DNA of 64,000 bases from Methylovulum miyakonense HT12 (GTDB lineage: Bacteria > Pseudomonadota > Gammaproteobacteria > Methylococcales > Methylomonadaceae): positions 436,238-500,237 of the forward strand of contig NZ_KB913025.1 of NCBI RefSeq assembly GCF_000384075.1, given 5' to 3'. The first letter of the stretch is position 1, and every line of letters starts with the position of its first letter. Positions 32,766 through 42,847 of the stretch are shown here, in pieces. The notes below the pieces were generated by a model that saw nothing but the letters and a program-made list of their open reading frames with translations, was not told where the DNA came from and did not search any database. Position numbers and translations under genes: made by a program.

Positions 32766-33766
32766 TTTTTCTTCCTCTGAAACTCATTCACCGCCTGATT
32801 ATGCGCTTTTAATGTCGCAGAAAAAACATGTGTGCCGTCGCCTTGCGCAACAAAATAAAGGTTTTCGGACTGGTCGGGGTGCAAGGCGGCTTTAATCGCC
32901 TCTTGCCCCGGCATGGCGATAGGCGTGGGGGGCAGGCCGTCAATCACATAAGTATTGTAAGGCGTCGGGGTTTTTAAGTCTTGATAGCTGATGTCACCTT
33001 GATAATCTTTGCCGATACCGTAAATGACCGTCGGGTCGGTTTGTAAGCGCATGCCTAATTGCAACCTACGGACAAACACGCCTGCGATCAGGGCCCGCTC
33101 GGATTTGGCGGCGGTTTCCTTTTCGATAATTGAAGCCATGATCAGGGCCTCGTAGGGGGTCTTATAGGGCAATTGTTCGGCTTTATTGCGCCATTCCTGA
33201 TCAATGACCGTCTGCATTTTCGCATAGGCCCTTTGCAGCAACGCCACATCGGTCGTGTGTTTTTCAAAAAAATAGGTGTCCGGGAAGAACAGGCCTTCGG
33301 GATGCCGTGTTGTAGCGCCCAGCTTCAACATTAATGCGTCCGTATCGGAAGCGTTGAGCGTATGTTCGAGATGCGGGTCTTGCTCGATCTCCTGCCAGAT
33401 CTGCCGGAAACACCAGCCTTCAGGAAAAGTGATGGCATAGTGCTTGGTTTTGCCTGACACCAACAAGGCCAAGAGGGCTTGCATGGTCAATCCTGGCGTC
33501 AATTCATATTCGCCTGTTTTCAGCTGTTTAAAAACCCCTTTCTGCACGGCCAACACCTTAAACCACAAGGCATTAAGCGGCAATTGTCGGGCCAGCAATA
33601 AGCTGGTGATACGCGTAAAAGAATCACCTTTGACAATTTCTATCGTGACCGGATCGCTGGTTGTTATTAAAGGCTTGTTGATCTCATGCTGATAATCCAG
33701 CCATGCCCATATACCTATGCCAGCCAAGACGAAAACAACAAGGCCAATTGCTTTATTTTTCAACAT
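32762..33766 (-). CDS. mltG: Endolytic peptidoglycan transglycosylase MltG
   Basis: A 334-residue membrane-anchored enzyme (YceG) that cuts nascent glycan strands and sets their length. One N-terminal membrane helix (AIGLVVFVLAGIGIWAW) is followed by a LysM-like part and the catalytic domain, where the essential Glu lies in MASIIEKETA; DPTVIYG and TPYNTY..GLPPTPIAMPG are also typical. The ATG at 33766 sits inside the end of pabC (14-base overlap) and is preferred to the TTG one codon earlier. Confidence 0.95.
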   Translation of the reverse strand: MLKNKAIGLVVFVLAGIGIWAWLDYQHEINKPLITTSDPVTIEIVKGDSFTRITSLLLARQLPLNALWFKVLAVQKGVFKQLKTGEYELTPGLTMQALLALLVSGKTKHYAITFPEGWCFRQIWQEIEQDPHLEHTLNASDTDALMLKLGATTRHPEGLFFPDTYFFEKHTTDVALLQRAYAKMQTVIDQEWRNKAEQLPYKTPYEALIMASIIEKETAAKSERALIAGVFVRRLQLGMRLQTDPTVIYGIGKDYQGDISYQDLKTPTPYNTYVIDGLPPTPIAMPGQEAIKAALHPDQSENLYFVAQGDGTHVFSATLKAHNQAVNEFQRKKK

Positions 33767-34595
33767 CAAGGCCTACGACTTTAAACTTCATCAACCACGC
33801 TTGAATTTGCCGCGTCATTGGCCCCACTGGAAATTGGCTGTTTTCAATTTGCCTAACTGGCCAGATGCCGATGATGGCATTGCTGAGAAAAACTTCGTCG
33901 GCGGATAAAAGCTCCGCTTTTGTATAATTATGTTCGATGACATGGAGTGCCTGTTGCGGGCAAAGACTAATGATCACTTGGCGCATAACGCCAGCAACCC
34001 CTGAATAGGCCAGTAATGCGGTATACAGGGTATTATTTTTGACATAAAAAAGGTTGGTCATGGTGCCCTCAATCACTTGGCCATTGAAATCGAGCATAAT
34101 GCCTTCTTGAATCAGGGGATTTGACCATTCGGCCCTCGCCAAGACCTGCTCAAGACGGTTCAAATGCTTGATGCCCGCTAAGGCCGGATTTAAGCCTAGC
34201 CGGGTATCGCAGAAACGGGCGACAATGCCGTGCTCTTGGTATGAACGTGGATAATCAGGGAATGGATGCAGGCTTAAAACGCGGGAAGGTTCGATGGCGT
34301 CAGGTGGCCGGTAGCCCCGGCCACCTTTGCCCCGTGTGATGATGAGCTTTAACACGGCCTGTTCCGCCTTCGGCACCCGCTTGCAAAACACGCCTATCTC
34401 AGAGACAAGCAGCTTTATATCCGGAGGCGGGAGATGCAGCCGCTGGCAACCTGTTTGTAGCCGCTGTAAATGGAGATCCAGGAAAACAGGTTGTTGCTTG
34501 GATATTTCGATGGTTTCGAACAACCCATCGCCATATTGGAAACCGCGATCCGCTACATCAAGCGTTGTAGTGGCTTTGCCGTTGACAAGATACAT
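33753..34595 (-). CDS. pabC: Aminodeoxychorismate lyase
   Basis: A 280-residue fold-type IV PLP enzyme that releases p-aminobenzoate for folate synthesis. The N terminus MYLVNGKATTTLDVADRGFQ and YGDGLFETI, the PLP lysine in AGIKHLNRLEQVLA and EGTMTNLFYVK are conserved. Its place between fabF and mltG is standard for the group. Confidence 0.93.
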   Translation of the reverse strand: MYLVNGKATTTLDVADRGFQYGDGLFETIEISKQQPVFLDLHLQRLQTGCQRLHLPPPDIKLLVSEIGVFCKRVPKAEQAVLKLIITRGKGGRGYRPPDAIEPSRVLSLHPFPDYPRSYQEHGIVARFCDTRLGLNPALAGIKHLNRLEQVLARAEWSNPLIQEGIMLDFNGQVIEGTMTNLFYVKNNTLYTALLAYSGVAGVMRQVIISLCPQQALHVIEHNYTKAELLSADEVFLSNAIIGIWPVRQIENSQFPVGPMTRQIQAWLMKFKVVGLDVEK

Positions 34596-34625
34596 AGTTG
34601 ACAGAAAGCACCATTGTCAATGCAG

Positions 34626-35876
34626 CTATCCGTAACGTTTAAATATCAACGACCCGTTGGTACCGCCAAACCCAAATGAATTGGACATGGCAATATCAAT
34701 TTTCATATTTCTGGCAGTATTCGGCACAAAATCAAGATCGCATTCAGGGTCTTGATTGTCCATGTTGATGGTTGGCGGGGCAATTTGGTGCTTGATGCTC
34801 AATGTTGTGAGCACCGCCTCAATGCCACCGGCCGCACCCAACAAATGCCCTATCATGGACTTGGTCGAACTGACCGCCACTTTATAGGCATGGTCGCCTA
34901 ATGCGGCTTTCATCGCTTTGGTTTCGCCTAAATCACCTGCCGGGGTTGATGTGCCATGCGCATTGATGTAATCGACTTGGTCGGCATTCAAGCCCGCATC
35001 ACGCAAAGCCAACTTCATGCACCGCGCCGCACCTTCACCGCCTTCTGATGGCGTGGTGATATGGTAAGCGTCACCGCTCATGCCAAAACCCACCAATTCG
35101 GCATAGATATTCGCTCCACGGGCTTTGGCGTGTTCCAATTCTTCAAGGACCACCACGCCGGCACCATCGCTTAATACGAAGCCGTCACGGTCTTTGTCCC
35201 AAGGGCGGCTGGCGGCTTGCGGGTCATCATTACGGCGTGACAAGGCTTTAGCTGATGCAAACCCCCCCATTGCTGTGGGTGAGGAAGTGCATCGCTCCGC
35301 ACCGCCCGCCAACATGACATCGGCATCACCGTACATGATTAAGCGGGCGGCATCACCGATATTGTGTGTGCCCGTGGCACACGCAGTGACAATGGCATAG
35401 TTAGGGCCTTTCAATCCGTACTTGATGGAAAGGTTACCCGAAATCATGTTGATAATATTACCTGGCACGAAAAACGGGGAAATCCGGCGTGGGCCACTTT
35501 TATCATAGGTGGCATAACATTCTTCGATACCCGTGATACCACCAATACCGGAGCCGATTGCAACACCGATCCGCTCAGCATTGGCTTCAGTGACTTTGAT
35601 GCCTGAGTCTTCAAACGCCTGGCAACCCGCAGCAATGCCATAATGGATAAAGCCATCCATACGTTTGGCATCTTTATCAGCGATGTATTGGCTAATGTCA
35701 AAATTTCTTATAACGCCACCAAATGTGGTTGCAAAAGGCGAAATATCAAATGAATCAATGGAACTAATACCGCTTTTACCATCAATAATGCCAGCCCAAG
35801 TTTCGGGGACAGTGTTAGCTAAAGGGGTAACAGCACCCAATCCAGTTATAACAACCCGACGTTTGCTCAATGTCAT
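34626..35876 (-). CDS. fabF: 3-oxoacyl-ACP synthase II
   Basis: A 416-residue condensing enzyme for chain elongation. The Cys-His-His triad is visible in [24 protein letters not shown] and [13 protein letters not shown], with the C-terminal [12 protein letters not shown]. It controls the temperature-dependent lengthening of palmitoleate in E. coli. It follows acpP by 78 bases. Confidence 0.97.
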   Translation of the reverse strand: MTLSKRRVVITGLGAVTPLANTVPETWAGIIDGKSGISSIDSFDISPFATTFGGVIRNFDISQYIADKDAKRMDGFIHYGIAAGCQAFEDSGIKVTEANAERIGVAIGSGIGGITGIEECYATYDKSGPRRISPFFVPGNIINMISGNLSIKYGLKGPNYAIVTACATGTHNIGDAARLIMYGDADVMLAGGAERCTSSPTAMGGFASAKALSRRNDDPQAASRPWDKDRDGFVLSDGAGVVVLEELEHAKARGANIYAELVGFGMSGDAYHITTPSEGGEGAARCMKLALRDAGLNADQVDYINAHGTSTPAGDLGETKAMKAALGDHAYKVAVSSTKSMIGHLLGAAGGIEAVLTTLSIKHQIAPPTINMDNQDPECDLDFVPNTARNMKIDIAMSNSFGFGGTNGSLIFKRYG

Positions 35877-35954
35877 GTACCGTAAGAAATCAAGAAAGGA
35901 ATTAGAAGGGGAAGAGAATTAGTGGATGAAACCAGTCCATCCACTAGATGGCTA

Positions 35955-36185
35955 TCAAACGTGTTTTTCTACGTAATCGATGGCTTGCTGGACGGTAGTG
36001 ATTTTTTCAGCATCTTCATCTGGAATTTCACATTCGAATTCTTCTTCAAGCGCCATCACGAGTTCAACTGTATCAAGAGAATCAGCACCAAGATCATCCA
36101 CAAAAGAAGCATCTGTCGCTATATCTTCCTTAACACCCAGTTGCTCCGCAACAATCTTTTTTACCCGTTCTTCAATGTTACTCAT
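35955..36185 (-). CDS. acpP: Acyl carrier protein
   Basis: A 76-residue acidic four-helix protein with the phosphopantetheine serine in [20 protein letters not shown]. It carries growing acyl chains for the fab enzymes around it. The start at 36185 ([10 protein letters not shown]) is set by GAGGAT 8 bases upstream and by the family N terminus. The 137-base gap to fabG suggests its own promoter, as in E. coli. Confidence 0.97.
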   Translation of the reverse strand: MSNIEERVKKIVAEQLGVKEDIATDASFVDDLGADSLDTVELVMALEEEFECEIPDEDAEKITTVQQAIDYVEKHV

Positions 36186-36259
36186 AATTATTATCCTCAA
36201 ACAATGTAAGCTTTCTTTGTGCGCTTACAAAAGTATTGTTGTTAGTTTTACTAGAAATC

Positions 36260-36282
36260 CCGTCTCCGGCAATTCCAGACGG
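36260..36282. repeat. Stem-loop between fabG and acpP
   Basis: CCGTCT (36260-36265) pairs with AGACGG (36277-36282). No T-run follows, so it may be a partial attenuator or an RNA-processing site that lets acpP be expressed at a higher level than fabG. Confidence 0.4.
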
Positions 36283-36322
36283 TGGGGAAATTATACTTTC
36301 ATATTACAATAATGTCACAATT

Positions 36323-37054
36323 TTAAGGCATAAACATACCACCGTTGACATGCAGTGTTTCTCCGGTGATATATCCAGCCCCTGATGACGCCAAAAAAGA
36401 GACGGCATGGGCAATCTCTTCGGCATTACCCAAACGGGCGAGCGGAATGCCCGCCAACAATTTGGTTTTGATATCGTCATTCAACTCCCTGGTCATATCG
36501 GTATCAATGAAACCAGGGGCGACGGTGTTGACGGTGATGTTCCGCGAACCGACTTCTTTAGCCATCGATTTGCCAAAACCAATCATTCCGGCCTTCGCCG
36601 CCGCGTAGTTGGCTTGCCCGGCATTGCCAGTTGCCCCAACCACCGAGGAAATATTGATAATACGTCCGTATTTTTCTTTCATCATGCCGCGCAACACGGC
36701 TTTGCACATGCGGAACACGGAAGTCAGGTTGGTATTGATAATATCATCCCACTCCTCATCTTTCATGCGCATCAGCAAGTTGTCACGGGTAATCCCGGCA
36801 TTATTGACCAAAACCGCAGGCACGCCAAATTCGTCATTGACGGTTTTGATAAATCCTTCTATCGACGCGGCATCCGCCACATTAAGCTTGACGCCTTTGC
36901 CGAGCCCGCCCAGATAAGCGGAAATCGCGTCGGCGCCATTATCAGTCGTGGCCGTACCCACGACAAAAAAGCCATCCGCAGCCAAGCGTTCGGCAATCGC
37001 CCTGCCAATACCCCGGCTGGCTCCGGTCACCACTGCGAGTTGCTTAGTTTTCAT
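36323..37054 (-). CDS. fabG: 3-oxoacyl-ACP reductase
   Basis: A 243-residue NADPH-dependent short-chain reductase for the first reduction step of fatty acid elongation. The cofactor motif TGASRGIG is followed by the Ser-Tyr-Lys set in ISSVVGATGNAGQANYAAAK, with GFIDTDMT later. The start at 37054 (MKTKQLAVVTG) gives the family length and overlaps fabD by 11 bases. Confidence 0.97.
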   Translation of the reverse strand: MKTKQLAVVTGASRGIGRAIAERLAADGFFVVGTATTDNGADAISAYLGGLGKGVKLNVADAASIEGFIKTVNDEFGVPAVLVNNAGITRDNLLMRMKDEEWDDIINTNLTSVFRMCKAVLRGMMKEKYGRIINISSVVGATGNAGQANYAAAKAGMIGFGKSMAKEVGSRNITVNTVAPGFIDTDMTRELNDDIKTKLLAGIPLARLGNAEEIAHAVSFLASSGAGYITGETLHVNGGMFMP

Positions 37055-38015
37055 AATGCAGTATCTCCGCTTCTTGTGCTTCCAATAAGTTATCCAACGT
37101 TTCGGCATCATACAGGGCGAAATGCCCGGCATGTTTAGCAATCCGTTTATTTAGCCCTAACAACACCTTACCAGGCCCGCACTCAACAAAACTGGTGACA
37201 CCTTGTAGCTGCATGAACTCAATGGTATCCACCCAACGCACGGGCTTGTACAACTGCTCCGCCAAGATGTTTTTTATCTCCAAGGCGTCGCTATGCACCG
37301 CCACATCCACATTGTGGACCAATTTCGCTTTAGGCCGTGTGACCGGGATATCCGACAGGAACCCGCCCAGCCTCTCGGCGGCAGGTTTCATTAATGCGCA
37401 ATGGGACGGCACGCTGACAGGTAAAGGCAACGCGCGTTTCGCACCTTTGTTTTTAGCCGCCACCATAGCCCGTTCCACCGCCGCCAGATGGCCTGCAATG
37501 ACCACTTGCCCAGGGGTATTGAAATTGACAGCGGAAACAATCTCATCACCTGCCGCTTCAGCACATACCGCTTCGACATCCTGGTCGCTCAACCCTAAGA
37601 TGGCGGCCATGGCCCCCACGCCTTCGGGCACGGCTTCCTGCATCAATTGCCCCCGCACAGCAACCAACTTGATGGCGTCTTCAAATGCCAGGGCTTCGGA
37701 ACAGACCAATGCCGTGTATTCACCAAGGCTATGGCCCGCCATCCAAGCCGGGCGCACCGGGCTTAGCTTGCACCAAATGTCCCAAACCGCCACGCCAGCA
37801 GCGAGCATAATCGGCTGGGTATTGTGCGTTTGGTCTAGCTCATTGTCAGGGTCTACAGTAACAATACGCCACAAATCCTTGCCCAAAGCCTCGGAAGCCC
37901 GTGCAAACGTATGTTTGACTGCGGAATAGTGGGCGGCCAAATCAGTTAACATGCCAACCGATTGGGAGCCCTGCCCAGGAAAAACAAAAGCCATATTAGT
38001 GGACTGATCGCTCAT
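37044..38015 (-). CDS. fabD: Malonyl-CoA:ACP transacylase
   Basis: A 323-residue acyltransferase that loads malonate on ACP. FVFPGQGSQSVGML opens the protein, the nucleophile serine is in AGHSLGEYTAL, the catalytic histidine in VPSHCALM, and the C-terminal VECGPGKVLLGLNKR is conserved. The start at 38015 (MSDQSTNMAF) is chosen over a longer frame that would add a non-conserved hydrophobic leader. Confidence 0.96.
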   Translation of the reverse strand: MSDQSTNMAFVFPGQGSQSVGMLTDLAAHYSAVKHTFARASEALGKDLWRIVTVDPDNELDQTHNTQPIMLAAGVAVWDIWCKLSPVRPAWMAGHSLGEYTALVCSEALAFEDAIKLVAVRGQLMQEAVPEGVGAMAAILGLSDQDVEAVCAEAAGDEIVSAVNFNTPGQVVIAGHLAAVERAMVAAKNKGAKRALPLPVSVPSHCALMKPAAERLGGFLSDIPVTRPKAKLVHNVDVAVHSDALEIKNILAEQLYKPVRWVDTIEFMQLQGVTSFVECGPGKVLLGLNKRIAKHAGHFALYDAETLDNLLEAQEAEILHYEN

Positions 38016-38044
38016 AACTATTTTTATTGTTTTTATAAAGTTAA

Positions 38045-39013
38045 TTAATATCTGATAAGCGCGGAACCCCAAGTAAAACCTGCCCCAAACGCTTCCAGCA
38101 ACACCACTTGACCCCGCTGTATGCGCCCATCACGGACAGCTTCATTAAACGCCAGCAACACCGACGCCGAAGACGTGTTGCCCTGGGTTTCCAATGTCAC
38201 GACCACCTGGTCCATAGACATTTTCAGCTTTTTGGCGGTGGCGGCAATAATGCGGATATTGGCTTGATGTGGCACCAGCCAGTCTATATCCGTCTTATCC
38301 ATATCATTGGCTTCCAGCGTTTCGTCAACGATACGGCCTAAAGTATTGACCGCCACTTTAAACACTTCATTGCCACGCATAATAATATATCCGGCCTCTT
38401 CTTCGCTTTCTTTGGCCGCCGCTTGCGGATTGGGGCAATACAACAAATCCTCGTATTCGCCATCCGAATGGATATGCGTGGACAAAATGCCTTTTTCTTC
38501 GGCAGCCTGCAACAGCACCGCCCCCGCACCGTCACCAAACAGGACGCAAGTGCTACGGTCAGTCCAATCGACAATGCGCGAACAAATTTCCGAACCGACC
38601 ACCAAGACGGTTTTCGCCGCACCGGACTTGATGTACTGGTCAGCAATGCTCAAACCAAAGATTGAACCGGAACAGGCGGCTTGGACATCGAAAGCAACGG
38701 CGTTCTTTATGCCCAAACGCTGCTGCAATAAACAGCCTGTGCTCGGATAAACACGGTCAGGCGTCCCGGTTGCCACAATAATCAGATCAATTGTTTCCGG
38801 ATCACAACCAGCAACCTCTATGGCCTGTCTGGCGGCGATTTCAGCCATGCTTGAAGCGCTTTCGTGGGCGGCGGCGATACGGCGGCTTTTAATGCCAGTA
38901 CGCTCATGTATCCAACTATCGGATGTTTCCACCGTCAGAGAGATTTCTTCGTTAGTCAACACTTTTTCCGGCAAATAGCCGCCCGTGCCTATCACCCTTG
39001 AATAATGGCTCAT
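38045..39013 (-). CDS. fabH: 3-oxoacyl-ACP synthase III
   Basis: A 322-residue initiating condensing enzyme that joins acetyl-CoA and malonyl-ACP. The Cys-His-Asn triad is in [24 protein letters not shown] and [14 protein letters not shown]. It overlaps plsX by 4 bases, as in most relatives. Confidence 0.97.
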   Translation of the reverse strand: MSHYSRVIGTGGYLPEKVLTNEEISLTVETSDSWIHERTGIKSRRIAAAHESASSMAEIAARQAIEVAGCDPETIDLIIVATGTPDRVYPSTGCLLQQRLGIKNAVAFDVQAACSGSIFGLSIADQYIKSGAAKTVLVVGSEICSRIVDWTDRSTCVLFGDGAGAVLLQAAEEKGILSTHIHSDGEYEDLLYCPNPQAAAKESEEEAGYIIMRGNEVFKVAVNTLGRIVDETLEANDMDKTDIDWLVPHQANIRIIAATAKKLKMSMDQVVVTLETQGNTSSASVLLAFNEAVRDGRIQRGQVVLLEAFGAGFTWGSALIRY

Positions 39014-40059
39014 ATACTTTCCCTTTGAGCTAAGACTAATTGGATTTGCTCGCTGACTTTTCTGATCACGTCATTTTTTGCTTCAATTTCCGCCAATTGT
39101 ATCGCCGTTTTAAAGGCCAACACATCCGCCCCGCCATGACTTTTAATCACTAAGCCACGCAAGCCTAAAAAACTCGCGCCATTATAACGCCGTGGATCAA
39201 TACGTTTTTTTAATGCCTTAAGCACAGGATAAGCCGCCAAAGCCGCCATACGGGTCAACAAATTTTTGCCAAAGGCTTCTTTCAACGAGGCGCTCATCAT
39301 TTTTGCCGCCCCTTCAATAGATTTCAGGGCGACATTGCCGACAAACCCGTCAGCGACGATCAAATCCACTTTCACATTGCCGGCGGTCAAGGAGTCGCCT
39401 TCGACATAACCGATATAATTCAGCGAGGAATTTTCCAGCAACTTCGCTGCCGCCTTGACTTGCTCGTTGCCTTTAACTTCCTCTTCGCCAATATTCAGCA
39501 AGCCTACTTTTGGACGGTCAATATGCTCGATGGCCTTGACCAATTCCGCGCCCATAACGGCAAACTGGAACAAGTGTTCAGCGGTACAATCGACGTTCGC
39601 CCCCAAATCCAAAGCATGGGTATGCCCGTAAATGGAAGGCAAGGTCGACACGATAGCCGGACGGTCCACCCCTGGGATCATTTTCAAAACAAAACGGGCC
39701 GTCGCCATCAATGCCCCCGTGTTACCGGCACTGACACAGGCATCAGCAACCCCATCGCGCACCAAATTGATGGCGACCCGCATTGACGAGTCTTTTTTAT
39801 TTTTTAACGCCTTGGATGGCGATTCGTCCATAGCCACGCATTGTGAGGCATGATGGATGGACAACCGCCCTTGATAGTCAACCAATGCTTGCGCCAAATG
39901 TTGCTTAAGCAAAACCTCGTCGCCAACCAAAATCAGCATCAAGTCCGGATTATCCTTTAAGCAATCTAATGAGGCAGGCACAGTCACATCAAGACCGTAA
40001 TCCCCGCCCATTGCATCAATTGAAATTGTTAAACCCACTCTGCCTGGTGACCCCGCCAT
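39010..40059 (-). CDS. plsX: Phosphate acyltransferase PlsX
   Basis: A 349-residue peripheral membrane enzyme that makes acyl-phosphate from acyl-ACP for phospholipid synthesis. [20 protein letters not shown] at the N terminus, [22 protein letters not shown] and [14 protein letters not shown] are diagnostic. The ATG at 40059 adds seven residues ahead of a possible GTG at 40038; either could be used. It sits between rpmF and fabH in the conserved order. Confidence 0.96.
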   Translation of the reverse strand: MAGSPGRVGLTISIDAMGGDYGLDVTVPASLDCLKDNPDLMLILVGDEVLLKQHLAQALVDYQGRLSIHHASQCVAMDESPSKALKNKKDSSMRVAINLVRDGVADACVSAGNTGALMATARFVLKMIPGVDRPAIVSTLPSIYGHTHALDLGANVDCTAEHLFQFAVMGAELVKAIEHIDRPKVGLLNIGEEEVKGNEQVKAAAKLLENSSLNYIGYVEGDSLTAGNVKVDLIVADGFVGNVALKSIEGAAKMMSASLKEAFGKNLLTRMAALAAYPVLKALKKRIDPRRYNGASFLGLRGLVIKSHGGADVLAFKTAIQLAEIEAKNDVIRKVSEQIQLVLAQRESI

Positions 40060-40117
40060 AAATTAAAAAAGCCGAACCCGCAAAGGTTCGGCGCATCATC
40101 AGGTATTGGAAAATACC

Positions 40118-40303
40118 TTAGTCTTCTTCAACAACGGCACCAACAATTTGGCGGCCTTTGAAATAACCGTCGGGAGTCATGTGGTGGCGCAAGTGCATTT
40201 CACCGGTGATAGGGTCTTGGGTCAATGCGCGGCTAGTTAACGCATCGTGTGAACGGCGTTGGCCACGTCTTGAACGTGATACTTTACTTTTCTGAACGGC
40301 CAT
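40118..40303 (-). CDS. rpmF: 50S ribosomal protein bL32
   Basis: A 61-residue basic ribosomal protein ([36 protein letters not shown]). It has no zinc-ribbon cysteines, so it is the zinc-independent form usual in gammaproteobacteria. Its ATG abuts the yceD stop, and plsX follows after 58 bases. Confidence 0.97.
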   Translation of the reverse strand: MAVQKSKVSRSRRGQRRSHDALTSRALTQDPITGEMHLRHHMTPDGYFKGRQIVGAVVEED

Positions 40304-40845
40304 TAGGAATCTCCAGTATTTTTTAAATTGGCTAAGATGGAAAAAGGGTTTTCACGGGATGATGGTTTCTCATCCACAAATGATTCTGCTTTGTTAGTTG
40401 GTATATCTTTTTCAAAGTGGCTGGTCTCAAAACAAGCGTGCTGATGTTTTGGAAATGCCGGCAAAGCCAGCAATACCTCTTCTTCGACAATGTCCTTAAG
40501 CAAGATGGTTTTGCCTTCAAGCATCAGCGGCTCAAACTCTTCGGGCAACTTATCCGCTTGCTCTATAGAGGTGACGATGCCTAATTTGACTTCGCTATTG
40601 ACAGGCCATTCCAATGCTTCCAAACAATTCTGGCAGCGCAGTTGTAAAACGGCCTCTAAGCGGCCATCAATCGTTGCCAACCGGCCTTCGCGTTGAAAAA
40701 AAAGTTCAATAGCAACCGACCCCGAATCATCGGACAGCAAGTCTGCCAAACGCTTCAGGTTATGCAAAGGGATTTGGCCCTTTAACACGCCTCGTTTGTC
40801 GGCGAGATGCAAAGGGTCTATGTATTCAGGTAATCGAGCTAACAT
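40303..40845 (-). CDS. yceD: YceD/DUF177 family protein (23S rRNA accumulation)
   Basis: A 180-residue protein of the YceD family, linked to 23S rRNA accumulation and always next to rpmF. The central [16 protein letters not shown] is the family core with its paired cysteines; the acidic [14 protein letters not shown] follows. The start at 40845 is chosen for length, because a longer frame to 40887 adds a non-conserved segment. No obvious ribosome site precedes either start. Confidence 0.9.
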   Translation of the reverse strand: MLARLPEYIDPLHLADKRGVLKGQIPLHNLKRLADLLSDDSGSVAIELFFQREGRLATIDGRLEAVLQLRCQNCLEALEWPVNSEVKLGIVTSIEQADKLPEEFEPLMLEGKTILLKDIVEEEVLLALPAFPKHQHACFETSHFEKDIPTNKAESFVDEKPSSRENPFSILANLKNTGDS

Positions 40846-41221
40846 AACCGCACAATGATATATGGAAACATCAAAAGCGTCAAACATTCAAAATATAAAG
40901 CATTTTTAATGTATTGGGCATGCCCCGCCCATCAACAGGCGGCATTGTAACCGGCCATCATGAGGAAGCACATCAACAGATTCGTCCAGCGATATACGGC
41001 ACGGCAACTTCCCATATTACCCATTTGACCGGGATGGGCGCATCCGCTTACGCCCGCACCCTAAACAGCACCGTCCCCATAACCTTTACCTCTTGAATCC
41101 TAAATATTTTATAGCCGTTAAAACCGTATAAAAATATCACTACATTATTTTGACAAACCCCATAAGTAATTTGACATAAGTTAAAGGGTATAAAATATAA
41201 GCTTTTTGAGCCACCGCCCCC
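40846..41221. other. Promoter region of the fab block and left flank of the IS630-type copy 1
   Basis: The left 110 bases should hold the promoter of the yceD-rpmF-plsX block (minus strand). From 40965 on, the sequence is a direct repeat of 42103-42378, with many single-base insertions and deletions between the two copies. No gene is seen here. Confidence 0.55.
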
Positions 41222-41522
41222 ATGCCACGTTTAAAATTTGTCCGGCCACTCAGCGACACAGACAAGCAAGAGTTGGATGCGCTTTACAAGACCCACCCAA
41301 ACTTTAAGGTGCGAAGACGCGCCCACGCCTTGTTGCTGAGCGGCAGCGGGCATACGATAAACCAGCTACAAGCCATTTTCCAGGTTGACCGTGACCCTAT
41401 CAGCCAGTGGATCAACCGCTTCAACGCGCAAGGTGTCGGCGGGCTTGGGGATTTACCGCGCTCCGGGCGTCCACCGATTTACACGCCCGAAGAAATCGCA
41501 CTGTTCCGGGCCCAATTGGACG
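40965..41522 (+). repeat. Direct repeat, copy 1 (flank plus 5' part of IS630-type transposase)
   Basis: Begins GAAGCACATCAACAGATTCG and includes the first 100 codons of the transposase. The matching copy 2 starts at 42103. The transposase part is almost identical in the two; the non-coding flank has drifted through indels. Confidence 0.85.
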
Positions 41523-42168
41523 AAGAACCGCGCCAAATCAAGCAGGCCCAAGCCCTTCTGGAGGCCCGGACCCGGAAAAAGTCGGCGACCGGGACGTTAA
41601 GGCGCATTTTAAAAAAACCGGTTATTCATGGCGGCGGTGCAGGCGCTCCGTAAAAAGCAGGCGTTGTGCCGAGGGCTTTGCCAAGGCCAAGGACATCCAA
41701 ACCGCCCTGAAAAAATGGGACGATGAAGACAAAATCAGCCTGTTCTATTTTGACGAATCCGGCTTCAGCACCGCGTCCTCCGTGCCTTACGCCTGGCAAC
41801 CCAAAGGCCAGACGTTGGAAATCCCCTGTTTCCATAGCCAGCGCCTCAATGTCCTGGGGTTTGTTTCCCGGGACAGCCGGTCTTTTTTCCACACCGTTGA
41901 AGGGAGCGTCAAAACTGAACAGGTGGCCGGGGCCTTCGACCTGTTTGCCGCACACTATGGCGACGGCTACGCCGTCCATAAAAAACCGTGCGTCGTCATT
42001 ATTGACAACGCTTCCATGCACACCAGCCGCGCCTTTTTGGCACGCCGCGACGACTGGATGGCGCAAGGTGTCGTGTTGCATTATCTGCCGCCCTATAGCC
42101 CTGAAGCACATAACAGATTCGTACCAGCGATATACGGCACGGCAACTTCCCATATTAACCCATGTTGA
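41222..42168 (+). pseudogene. IS630-family transposase, two frames, 3' end truncated
   Basis: The zero frame (41222-41653) encodes the helix-turn-helix part (MPRLKFVRPLSDTDKQELDA, GHTINQLQAIFQVDRDPISQ, WINRFNAQG, GLGDLPRSGRPP). At A7 (41611-41617) the homologous sequence moves to the -1 frame, giving TGYSWRRCRRSVKSRRC and the DDE nuclease with FYFDESGFS and VVIIDNASMHTS. The zero-frame codons TTA AAA AAA make A-AAA-AAA, a classic -1 slippery heptamer, so programmed frameshifting is possible. The homology stops at PPYSPE, right at the third catalytic acidic residue, where the second direct-repeat copy begins. The right end of the element is therefore lost and this copy is inactive. Confidence 0.85.
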
Positions 42169-42679
42169 CCCGGATGGGCGCATCCGCTTACGGCCCGCAC
42201 CCCTAAACAGGCCACCGTCCACCATAACCTTTCAAACCGGCGTTGAATCCTAGATATTTTATAGCCGTTAAAACCGTATTAACACATATCATACATTCCG
42301 CGATTTTTGACAACCCCCATAAGTAATTTGACATAAGTTAAAGGGTATAAAATATAAGCTTTTTGAGCCACCGCCCCCATGCCACGTTTAAAATTTGTCC
42401 GGCCACTCAGCGACACAGACAAGCAAGAGTTGGATGCGCTTTACAAGACCCACCCAAACTTTAAGGTGCGAAGACGCGCCCACGCCTTGTTGCTGAGCGG
42501 CAGCGGGCATACGATAAACCAGCTACAAGCCATTTTCCAGGTTGACCGTGACCCTATCAGCCAGTGGATCGACCGCTTCAACGCACAAGGCGTCGGCGGG
42601 CTTGGGGATTTGCCGCGCTCCGGGCGGCCACCGATTTACACGCCGGAAGAAATCGCGCTGTTCCGCGCCCAATTGGACG
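42103..42679 (+). repeat. Direct repeat, copy 2
   Basis: Repeats 40965-41522: GAAGCACATAACAGATTCG.. GATATACGGCACGGCAACTT and then the transposase start. It begins exactly where transposase copy 1 loses its 3' end, as expected for a tandem duplication or for recombination between two element copies. Confidence 0.85.
42379..42678 (+). pseudogene. IS630-family transposase, 5' fragment (second copy)
   Basis: The first 100 codons match copy 1 almost base for base (MPRLKFVRPLSDTDKQELDA onward, one Asn/Asp change). The homology ends at 42679, where a short inverted-repeat element begins. The open frame runs a further 60 bases into that element, giving a chimeric 119-residue product that is not expected to be functional. 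Confidence 0.88.
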
Positions 42680-42823
42680 CAATAGCGTTAGAGACTGTGA
42701 AAGTATTCGGTTTAGGAGTCAAAAAACATGTTTTTTGACTCCTATAATTAATAAAAATCAATTAGTTATAAAGTGACATTCGGACAGTTTTTGAATACTT
42801 TCACAGTCTCGTTAGCGTATTGC
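42679..42823. mobile_element. MITE-like element with 30-bp terminal inverted repeats and an inner palindrome
   Basis: 145 bases. The left arm GCAATAGCGTTAGAGACTGT.. (to 42708) and the right arm (42793-42823) are inverted copies, matching fully over GAGACTGTGAAAGTATTC and imperfectly over the outer GCAATA..GTTA part. Inside, 42714-42743 is a perfect 30-base palindrome (half site AGGAGTCAAAAAACA). There is no coding capacity. It truncates the second transposase copy and lies 24 bases from argH, so it could also serve as an argH terminator. Confidence 0.82.
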
Positions 42824-42847
42824 ACCCTACAAAAAGCGTCTTACGAG

